A DNA stretch of 64,000 nt, taken from NCBI GenBank assembly GCA_958510875.1, contig OY294067.1, forward strand, positions 54,386,039 to 54,450,038. Reading direction: 5' to 3'. Positions 30,976 to 42,900 of the stretch are shown in pieces. Each line of letters opens with the position of its first letter. The first letter of the stretch is position 1. A model generated the notes under the pieces. It had not been told where the DNA came from and ran no database searches. It worked only from the letters and a program-made list of their open reading frames with translations. The position numbers were made by a program, and so were the translations under genes. The DNA comes from Endomychus coccineus. Its lineage: Eukaryota > Arthropoda > Insecta > Coleoptera > Endomychidae.

Positions 30976-33900
30976 CTTGAATCAAAATATCACTTACTTT
31001 CGTGTAACACATTCCATATAAAGTTCTATCCACAATAACAATTTTATAATTTTGATATAACTCAATTTTAACTTTTAAGAATTTTGTGAAAGTAATTTAT
31101 TCTAAGCCTAATGAACCGTGATCCCAATTTCACTTCCTTTTTATTATTTATTTTGAAGGAAATTAGAGAAGAATAAGTTAATATATTCAATCTAATCTAC
31201 GTTGAAGCTAGAGTTAGGAATAATTTACCTATTATTTCTGTAACTCCATCCTCGTTCTTCAAGTGTAGTGGTCCTCCACTGTCACCCTGAAATAAACAAG
31301 TATTTTACCAGATGCACATTAGATTCGTACTCAAACATACAAGTAGGTTTATGAAGCGATCATAAACTCTTGACTGGAGAACTGCCATGCGAGTTTACAA
31401 ATATTTTATGACGATAAAAAGTTTAATAACAGGATATAAACTGACTAAAAATTATTTGCGAAACCACTTTCTTTCGTGTATTCATCGGTATGATCACGGA
31501 TAAAACAATTGAACTGACATGATTTCCCCGCACACTATAACACGTATTACAGTTTGTTGCATTCTGAAGAATATGAGGACGCCAGAATTGAGTTTAAAAT
31601 ATTCTTAAATTTACCGAAACTCTCCCATGGGGAGTGGAATATTGTATTTTGTTTTATTTAATATATGATGATTCATTAGTTTATTGAGAGGAAACTTGAC
31701 AAGTGCAGGCTATTCAAGTGCCGAGCTATATCATATGATAGATATTAAACAAAACATGCGAAAAATTAAATTATTGTAACTTAATCATGTTTTCTTTTTC
31801 TTATTATCTGCTTCATGATGCATGTTATTATGTAGGAATATCTAAGCGAGTATTTTATAAAGAATGAGGAAAATTCGGTTGTTTGGAGAACCAGGAGGGC
31901 CTTGATGACATCATCATAATTTCCTTATTTCTTATCGAGCTTGCATATTAATTTATAATTCAGAACTGCTTTAAAATATCGTCAGGAGTGATTGTTCAGT
32001 TGGTAAAATGGTAATATACTAACAATAACAATAACCACTCAGTGTGGGGTCTTCAGAAAAGCCATCAGGATGCAGTTGTGTGATGGTATTCGATTAGTTA
32101 ATCCCGAAACCGTACTATTAACCATCAGGAGTGTTCGTTAGAAGCCTTTTATTATTATTTCTTCAATCTATTTCCATTTTCTTGTAGTGAAAATATGAAT
32201 ATTGGTCATGACGTTATGAAATCCACACCCTTTGAACAATTACCATTCTATACATTAAGTACACTAATTTCTCATGTTAACAATCTTAATAAACGGTTAA
32301 CCGATCATGATTTTATTTTGTTTGTTAAGTTTCAACTCAGAATGTACAAAAATAAGAGGGCAAGGTAAACAGTCCCTGAAGAATAAAACAGATGGTGCCA
32401 CGATCGAAAATCCAATGTGACGTACCATCTTTAACTAGAACGCATTATAATAAGATTCTTGACCCAGTATGAATTATATAAAAAATTCTCGGGAATTAGG
32501 TCACATTAACACTCTGTTATAAATGTTCGTCTTTACGTACGTTTCGGTCTCACGACCATCATCAGAAGACTTATTTTGTTAAAAAGGGGTTAACTAAAAC
32601 TAATTAGCACAAGCGTCCATATCGCACAATCTTCAATCAAAAAGCTCACTCCGTCGAAACGAACAGAACCACGAATAATCGAAAATTGTATCGTTAATAT
32701 TAAAGTATAGATTTTTTTGTAACAAGAAACCACTGTTAAGTAATATTCTCATAATGTACAAACGCATATTGCTATGGTCTCAAAGCAACTGAAGTTCTAA
32801 GCTATTTGTTTGTAATAACACGACCCAGATGTATATTTATGACGTACTTGAAAAGGTTTTAGACCTGCATTGGAATTTAGTTTACTTTAAGCGTTCTTCC
32901 TAAAATATACTTTTAACATTATAAAGACGTATGTAGGAATTTGCAAGAGTTTTAATTAATCAAGTTAGTATAAATCTGACTCAATCCTTGAATATCATTC
33001 CTATGATTTACAGAATTTGAATCCCTTTTTATGTGAATCATCTCCAGGATAGATCTTTTATAATAATTGGTTTCTTTAGTTAAAATATTAACATTTTTGT
33101 AATCAAATTGATGGTTATAATCAAAACAGTGCTTAGCAAGGGCGGTGGAATTTTCTAAGTTATTATTTCTTGTGCTATACTTATGGCCGTACATTCTTTT
33201 TTGTAAACATTGTTTAGAGATTCCAGTATAAGTTCCATCACAATCTAAACAATTCAATTTATATACTGTGTGGGTTTGTTTATCTTTAGTGACCTAATTC
33301 CCGAGAATTTTTTATATATCTAGAACGCATTCGAATTTTTAGACTGATATGTCATTGAGTTCTGTTTCAATACACATCGAAAGTAAGCAACCATGGAGAT
33401 TTTTGTAAACATGGAAAAAAGTGATTTCCACGTCTTGGTTAAATATTATTTCTTGTGTGGAGAAAACATTACTCAAACTGAAGTATTGCTTGTCAAACAT
33501 TACGTGGACTCATCACGATCGATTGGAATGATTCACAAGTGGTTTACTGATCTTCGTCGTGATGGTATGACCACAACGGACGCCGAACGTTCCGGTTGTT
33601 CTTTTGGGGTTACAGTGCCAGGAATCGTCGATAAAATCCGTGGTATGATATTGGAGGATCGGCGAGTTAAAGTACCACGAGATTGCTGAGGCTATGGGCA
33701 TCTCAACCAAACGGGTACGGACCATTTTTCAGACATTTTTGTATATGAGAAAGCTAGCTGTCGAACAGTGAAGTTCGACGAATCGAAGCCAAAGTGGGTT
33801 TATCGGGCAACAAAATCATGGCGACAGTTTTTTCAGATGCACACGGTATCGTCCATATCGACAACCTTGAAAAGGGCAGAGGATCACCGGCGTGTATTAT

Positions 33901-36900
33901 GCAGAGCTGTTGGATCAATTCGACGCTGACTTGGAGCGAAAGCGACCGCATTTGGCAAAGAAAAAAGTGCTCTTCCACCAGAACAACGCACCGGCGCACA
34001 GGTTCGCAGTCGCAATACCAAAATTGCATGAATTGCGATACGAATTGATTCGTCATCCACCATACTCTCCAGATTTGGCCTTCTGCGATTTTTATCTATT
34101 TTCAAATTTGAAGAAATGCCTCCATGGAACGAGATTAAGCTCTAAAGATGAGGTCTTCACTGAAACAAATGCCTGTTTCGAAAGATTGCCGATTTGTATC
34201 ATTTGGAAGGGATCGAAAAATTTGAAAAACGTAGGACGATGTGTATCGGGCTACAAGGAGATTATGTTGAGAAATAAAATAGGTTTTGACCAAATAAATC
34301 ATTTCTTGTTTCATTTTTAGGGACTTTTCACCTTGCCCTCGTATATTTGCTGAAGGTTGGTAGCATATCAGATAGAATAAGGAAATAATTGAAAGATTAA
34401 CCGAGAAAGTTACGGAGTAGCGAGTTTATGTTGAAATATGTTTCTTCTTAGTCATTTTAGGGAAGGACATGCGGATCTCAGTTTGCTGATCCGAATAAAA
34501 AAATGACCTCAAGTTTTAAAGATGAAATTGGTACATACTAGGGACATACTATAAAATGTTAGTTTATTGTATCAGGAAAGTAGGCAACTATCAATAAATG
34601 ATGTGATATGTTATGTTGCGTATTGATGTAATCTTTAGTGTTGGTTTATGCTGGTACATATTAAAAACTCATATTTATACTCATTTTAATGTTCGAAATA
34701 AAGATATCACTCCATTTCAAAATGATTTACTAACAATTTTTCTCTTATTGCGGGAACACGTCAGGAAATTTCATAATTGACGATAAAACATCGTTTGGTG
34801 AGGCTAATTATTCTCAAAATAATTAGTGATCTATAAAAGAGTTCCCCCTGTAGATATATGCGGAGGTTTCACAGAACTTGTGTTATCTTTGATACTGAAT
34901 CTGTGATTATTTTATTTATATCACTGATCAGGGATTGTTTTAAGTATAATTCTAAGTCTAGCCAAGTTTTATTGAATTGTTTACCTAAGAGCTTGTTCAA
35001 ATAACAATTTTAGGATAATTATCAATCCTTATATACGAATACATGTATCTCCTATCATCTTGAATGATTTATGTTTCATAACCTTTTAATGAAATCAATG
35101 ATAGATATCGATGGAAGTTCCTGTCTAATATATTGGGTGACCCCGACCAACAATTTGAACACCCCTGCATATCTAACATATTAGTGACTCCTGACTGGAA
35201 TTGGATACCCTTGCTAATTTCTGTAAGCTCAACTAGAATTGGATACCTCTACAAGATTTGGATATCCCTTCAGAATTTGAATACCCCTTTACTGAAATAG
35301 AATTGGATATACTTTACTAAAATTGAACACTCAGATTGCAAATCGAAACGTGCACCGGACGTTCAATAATCGAAGCCCGACTACTCCATACGATATTTAC
35401 TTTTTTAGATTGGTATAATGGAGTCACAGAGAGATTTAGGCGAACATTACGCGGTTTCACTCAGATTTACCGTTCTCCTGGTGAGCATTTCGACTCGATT
35501 CTCATATGCCCAACTGAAAATTAGCAACAAAATTAACGTCAATTGAACTTCTGGGTATATTAATTGAAATATTCATTTATCAACAATTCCACACTCTAAT
35601 AATTCAAATTTAACTATCAATCCAATTCTTATCTAAGCATTCACAATATTCAAACTAATAATGTATTTAAGAAAATGTTATCCCAAAAACAAATGTCTAG
35701 TTTTTGGTAATCGAACTCGAACCGACTGAGTGGTAGCCGATCACCTTAGCCTCTAGATCATACCTTCATCGCCGTTTGTTATAAACAGTTAAAGTACCGT
35801 ATAAATTTGATTTTACGTTTTTGTTGTCTTTGAAAGATTTTGTTGACATTTGGATGGTAGTTTTGAGCTAAATAATAAAATTGCTGTGAATGATTTGAAT
35901 CGATTCAACGTACGCTTTGGGAGTTATGATTTTTTTTTAATTTCCTATCCTTCAGAAAAGGGCGTGTTTATCCCACGATTTTTCCTGACAAAGAATAGGG
36001 TTTGTCACCGAAAAGCAAACGATTTTTTGTCCAAATTCGAATATAATAGGACCTTTCGCTTTTGAGTTATCGTCTAGACAAGAAATTCGTGACGGACAAC
36101 CAGACAGATGGATTTTTTCAAAGATGCTTTAAATTCGATGAAAAATACTATCTTGCTTGACTTTTTTCAACGATTTAGGAAATATCTTGAATAAATGCAA
36201 TATACTCTTCGATCTTCGTCTGCGAAAAGCATAATAAGAAACAATCACTCTTATCTACTAAAAATACTGTTAAACTGCTGAGGACCTTTCAACTACTAAG
36301 TAGCTATCATCAGGTGAACCAAATAAGAACTCAAAATGTGTCTGTTCAAATACTATTTCGCATTAATGGGGTATAGCAGATGGAGAGAAGATACATCTGA
36401 ATCCATTAATTTGTTTTTCACTTCTAAATTTCCTAGATGTTTGTCAGTGGCAGTGAGCATTCAAATGATGATGATGTTCAGGGAGACGATACCTCAAATG
36501 CTATAGAGTAGATTACTAATACTTCCAAATGTTCGCAATTTAATTTAATTTCTAGTATGAAAATCACAGATCAACGAGTTTTCATTGAGGCAGATGCGGA
36601 TGATCTTCATTCCAAACGATTGTGCAAACGAAGACAATGAACATCTCAGAAGACGACTTTCATAGTGTTTCGAAATTTCATCCTGTTCACATCACTGAAA
36701 AATTAATTTCCAATCCCTTTCCAACGTATTGAAAGTAAACAATAAACCAAAATAATGAAAATGCAAGAATAAAACGAGAGTGGCTAATAACATGGCAGCT
36801 TAGAAGATAGCTTTGTGCATGAAGAGTTATTCAAGGATCTCGCGTGGTTTGCTCAAAAATATTACATATTTCCCTCAAGCCTCAAGATCTATTGAAAATG

Positions 36901-39900
36901 TTTGTTGAACAGTTTTCCTATCGTTTCGACGATGAAAACTGAGGAAACTATACAAGCACCGTTCAAAACCTTATCAAGAAGTTGGATACAATTAAAAACT
37001 GTTCTGGACGACGCAAACAAAGAAGCTGCGGAAGAAGATAGCCCATTACCTAAAACCTGTTAAAGCTGTATCGTTTGTGGTTTTATCCCACACTGTCTGT
37101 AAAATTCAAGTTTACATAATAAATTTGCGGCCCGAAAGTGTTACCTGACAACACTTTCTTTTACAAGAAATCTCACTCATTTTCAAGATTCCTTATGGAT
37201 TTGCTTGGAATAAGTTTTCATACTGTTTGATGCTTTTAAATCGAATTTCTACGCTGTTCACGTCACCCGAACAGAGAGAATGTGTAAGTGTCACTATTCG
37301 TTATTTTAGTAAAACAGTATGGCCGTAAAACACCATTAAAGTATACGTTTAGAAACATCTAAACTTGTATCTTGAATAGTAGACTTCCAGGGATAGTTAA
37401 TCTTGAAACTTTTCGGCTTCCGGATGGATTCCGCGTCATAATAGCACCACTTGATATCGACTTATCGCCAACCATGACAGGTGGCATCTTTAGGGCAGGC
37501 TTGAGGCTTGAACTGAAACTGATTGAAAAACATCCGGCTACATAGTTCACTGCCTATATTCCGTTCAGCACTTGACCCTACCGTTGTTTGATCATGTGCG
37601 AAGTGAAATTTTAACTTCGACAAAATTTGGTAAAAAAATAAGTTGCAAACGTTAACAAACGCGTCGCTGTGACTCCAGTGACTGAGGCTAAGATGGCGGT
37701 CGAGTATATTTCGCATTCTAGTCATTAGTGATATTATTTTAAAGACTCTTTCACATTAGGACCATGCTGCGTTAGCATGAACGTGGAATTTTTAACAGTC
37801 CTACTCAACCAGCATCATCACGATACTAGCAACAATAGAATGGCCATTGACGTTGAGGAAAAAAATATTATTGTTAATGAATTGTGATAATTACATGACA
37901 AGCATCCTGTTTCCCTGCAGCAAATCCAGCGCAGAACATATTCTCGGTGATTTTTCGTTGTCCATAGTCTGAATTCTTACATTCGTCTTGTGTCCAAACA
38001 GGTAGAGATACTTTTCGTAAAATACCAGATGTCATCCCACCCTCCTTCGTTTTGCCCCATCCTGCTACAACTGCTATCTTACCAGCATAATTGGCAGATT
38101 CTGTGTAGGAAAATTGTATTGATTAAACAGTTCAAGTAAATTTTGAATACACTACATACATTCTCAAATAGATTCAATACCTTCATATAACCAAGCAGGA
38201 GGAACTTAACTTTTGTGGTTGAAAATTTATGTATGTTATGTATGTCTCATTTTTCTATTGATAGCGGCTGACTTAATTTTACTACACGTTCCTGATTTTA
38301 AGAAATAGGTGTTCTTCTTACCTGACGTGGGCAGACAAGCAGGTTGGACCGAGGGGGTAAAATCTACAGGTGAATCCATTTCCAAAATTGCTATATCATT
38401 ATTGAAGCTGGCCATATCAAAATGTTCATGTTCCTTTATACTTATCAAACCTCGAACAATTATTTTTGATAATCGATCTGAAGATTGGCGATTGTGATCC
38501 GCAAGAGTCACCGACATTTCTCGCATATCAAATCTACCAGAAAAAAAAACATACAGATATTCATTCAGAAATCATTCCTGGTAATCTATTCAGGATTTTT
38601 TTATCTATTTTCATATTTCACTTCCGGCAAAATAAATATTTGCTGAACTAGGCCGGGAACAAGTAGGATGGTTCATATCCGAACATAGCGAGAATATTAA
38701 TTCAGTCAAAGCAGTTAATCTACCTTGCTGCAGAGTTGAACATATACTTTTTTTGCACGCTGTTTAAATATGCCATGGAGACCAATCATTTTGCTGCCTA
38801 GGAAGGAAAAGTGATACTTTGCTGATTGAAATTTGCCTGCAAAATTAGTATTTTGGTATTAAACTAAAAGAGTTCACTATAACACACTATAAATAAGAAA
38901 TAATCACCATTATCCACTAAAAGTACTGTTGAGTACTAGTTTTACATATCATCCTTCAGTAATCAATGAATTCCATAATTTCTTTTCTAAATTTTCAATA
39001 CCACCAGTTTATAGATGTAAGAACAAAAAAACACGTTTAAAATGCTATGTGGGTCAAACTAGAAGGAGTATTTTAGCTCGGTTTTACCCACATAAAGAAA
39101 AATAATGGGAAAAAATCAGCGTTTGGTATTGGTGTTGGTTGAAATAATAGCGGGCTTGATAAAATGTTCAGTGCACTCAGTCAAAGACCCTTGTACACTA
39201 TACCTTGCTACATTTTCCAGAGGGTGTAATAAGGACTAAAATTAAGAACATCTATGGGATGTTTTCAATAACAAATGTAGCTTGAGAAAAGTAAAGGAAT
39301 TTCCAAAATAAATATAAGACAATTCACACTCGCTTCGAGCAGGGTGATATGATACCATAGCTGATATGGTTAAGAGGGTTGCAATAAGTTCACAAAATTT
39401 TGGTTGTAAAGGAAATCATAATCCTGTCAAGATCAATGAGCAATATAGAACGAGAAACTAATGGGTAGATACATGATAAATCCTAATGTGATCCATCAGG
39501 AGATTTTTGGGTAGTAGGTATTTCAGGCCTATTGTCGATCAATATGGAAGTTTCACACGTCTTTCTTTCATAAGTTACATGATCAATAAAAATGTATCAC
39601 ACGTAAATCAAGACGTAACGTAGTACCTAATCATCAAAATTGTAATTAAATATAGTCTTGATTATAGTTGAAATAATATGTACATTCAAATCAGTTACCT
39701 AGTGTTATTTAGAAAAGGACAGATAGATTTGGGAATTCCCACCGAAAACATTCTGAACTAGAGACCTCAAGAGAGGAATCTTATTGCTTATTGGTCAAAC
39801 AATTCAGGGATCCTTTTTCGAATTGTAGATTGGTTTTTGTGAAAAAGAACGCATTACAAACACTAGGGATAATGCCTAAAACCCTCAGTTAAATTTTCTA

Positions 39901-42900
39901 GCTTGAATTGGTATCTTGAGAAATCACGTGACACTTAATTTCAATTAATTTAACTTAATAGTTTCTTCAGAGTGTTTTTGGGAAGAAGGGTGGATTTAGC
40001 TAAATCAGAGTTGTTTTAGATTTTCAATTAATCAAAGTTTATTGTTCTCAGTTTTATTCAAGTTTAAGTCCAATAATACTTTCAAATCAGTTCAGGTAAT
40101 TTCGATCCCCTAATCTCAAACTGGTTGGGTATGAATTTAATAATTTTAGTTTTACTTCTCTTTTAGATAATTTAGATTCTCTAAATAAAGTTTAATATTA
40201 ACTTTTATTATCTTTAATCATCATAGACATTCATATTATTATTATCATTCAATTGTTATTTTTATTATTAAACTTTGTTGTTGTTGTTGAGTACGAGTTT
40301 ATCTGGTTAATATTAACGTTCACCTCTTCCACTTACCTTCCAGGGTGTTGAAATCTTAAGTGTCTTGTGAAAGAAAAGGGTAAGTGCCAATGATATTTTT
40401 CACGTTTGTTCTGGCTAATCAATGATTGGATCAAACTCCAACGTGTCATGGTTCTCTAAATGAAATGGCCACACTGTTCATAAATGAATAGATTGAGAAT
40501 TAGGAATAATATAAATTCCTCAAGTAAAGTTTTATAGAGATTCATCAATAGAGTACCATGTTACAGGGGTATTTGGATACCCCGCTGCTCGTACAATCCT
40601 AAGATGAGTTCTACGTTCAGATCCTTTGTCATCGCCCGTGATGATCCCCGGACCTAGTTAGTAAAACCTGGTTCAAATGAGCTCAGCACATTCACAAAGA
40701 AAATAGGTTGACGACTCCACTTTGTTTCCCTCGCATCACATACAGAAGGGAGTTTCACTTTTCCCTATTGAGATTATCCTGATGCTTTGCCTACTCAGCG
40801 ACAGTGTTTCGCTTGCCCTTATGCCTACCTCATTGCCAAGCAGTTCGGCAGCCGTCAATGTTTCTCCATGCTGAGGCATGCTCATTTCTTAGATGGTTCC
40901 GCAAGTTCTGCATACCCTGTTATAGGAGATACCAGCAAGGGGGTCTTGAAGACCGTTCAATCTAGTCCCTTCTCTGGTCAGTTCATCCACTCTCTCATTC
41001 TCTTTCCAGCCTGAGTGACCCGGGATTCAAGTCAGGTTGAGCTTGTTTCCACCGGCTAGCCTGTTAAGGATCTCCTTGGTATCCCTAACAATTCTCGAGG
41101 AGATGGTCCCATTTATCTTACCATAATCAGCGTTAGCCGAACGTATTTTGAATACAGGCTACACCATTTCTCAAGAAAGTTTATCTTTTTTAAAACACAG
41201 TACAGACAAATATCTAGGTAACGGATGGAATATAAACAAAAAAGCAATTTATTGATTTCTGATTTTATCTTCAGCTTAGAGTAACTCTTTGTCTACATTA
41301 TAATCCCCAAATTGTATTTAAACAGGCCCTTTGATCTACAATTTAGTTTATTTTGATGATAGCTACTTGGTAGCCGAAAGGTCCTCAGTACTGTAACAGT
41401 ATTTTGTGGATAATGGTGACTATTTCTTATTTATAGTGTAGTAGTATGTTTCTGTCAATCGGTGATAAAATATTCTAAATATATTTTACTGAATTATCAA
41501 CTATAGCCATATGATCTAACGTTCAATTTTTTAAGAAGGAAAAAACTGTTAAAGGCCTAAATTCACCAAAGAATGTTTGAATTGCATTTATTCACTCGAT
41601 ACTTAATCTTCTCACCTTCGACCTCATTCCAAATACTTACCCATTAACACAATGAGCAGCGGTCAAGATATGCCGTCTGGATATTAAAGTTGCCCCACAG
41701 TGATATTCACCACCCTTGGCAATTCCGGCAATCCAAGGAAATTCATGAGCCTTCGTGATATTACCTCCCACAACTCGCATTTGCCTATTACTCAATCCGC
41801 ATTCTGAAATTTGAGAAATTGATGGTTTAATCTCGCATAGAAACGTAAAAGTTCATTTTATGATGAAAACGAAACCTCAGATTTAATTCTTGCATTGTAA
41901 ATGGATACAATTGTTTGTGCAATTGTTACTGCTCCATATTATGCCTTATATATCCATATTTTTGGTGATGTGATGAGTTCACCCTTGTACAAACATTCAA
42001 TAAAAGTAAAAATTCATATTGGAAACAGGAGAATTATGCATAATTGTTTTTTTTTCATACTTTAACTACACGAAAGGGAAACCCATAATGTTCGAGGAAC
42101 ATCATGAGAGCCAGCGGTGGAATGTCGGGAGAGGAAATAGGTATTCGAATTTTACTTGAAAGTTTGGATGTTACAGACTTAGGGAAAGACCTCGCTAGGT
42201 AAAGAGCTCCACATTTTCGCTGCCCAGAAGAAAAATTAAGTCTGGTAGGAAGGAGTTCGACTAGTTTGAGCTCGTCTAGTTCACTTATCTGGAATCTCTC
42301 ATGGCAGAACAACAGACGAGATTTCTGATGAGCATCGACCATAGAAATATCCATAGAAAAGAAAGAGATTTCCCACCTTTCTACTATGTTCCACAGAGGT
42401 CAATGAACTTGTAAATGTGACATCATCAATCAGACGAATGGCTCTCTTCTGGAAAGAATCCAAGAGCTGTGCTTTGTAGATTATGAGGAACTGCTCTTGG
42501 CACAGCTTTCGCAATGAAGCTCAGATGATCGCCTCATGAGAGGGTGCTGTTGGTGGTGATCCAGAGCATGGATATGGAAGACTTAATAGGAATAGCTGTA
42601 CCTGACATCATCATATTTGGGATTGTGGGATCCACATTCCTGGAGTAGACGCAAGCTTAAGTTTTAGTTGCATTGAACTCTACTAGATTATCAGATCCCC
42701 ATTTCAAAATCTTCTCCAGACCTCCATTAATTGCGTCAACCTGTCTCTGTCTCAGTCCTCTGGCTTCATTGGATGGTATAGGGACTCAAGATAAGAAAGC
42801 GGTATGAAGAGTACCATCACTTCAATGTAGCTTGTCACTTTTCGATGAATTAATGATGTTACAAAGGTTTATCATATTTTCAAAGTTCGTAGTTAACATA

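Larger units (their letters stand above)
32355..34341 (+). mobile_element. mariner element with nested PLE insertion
   Basis: Terminal inverted repeats AGAGGGCAAGGTAAACAGTC (32355 onward) and its complement ending at 34341 are flanked by TA (32353-32354; 34342-34343). Removing the inserted PLE and its duplicated target (885 bp) leaves about 1.1 kb. That is short for a mariner (about 1.3 kb) because the transposase gene has an internal deletion. It lies in intron 5 of protease gene 1, antisense to that gene. Confidence 0.9.

Noticed and set aside
31985..32060. A third tRNA-derived SINE
   Set aside because: Only a weak A-box resemblance; no B box at the expected distance.
35140..35330. Tandem repeat of AATTGGATACCCCT-like phrases
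   Set aside because: Phrases recur irregularly and are too diverged to define a unit; mentioned only within the intron note.
36480..37070. Acidic, Lys-rich short frames as a decayed host gene
   Set aside because: Segments are short, in different frames and match no family I know.
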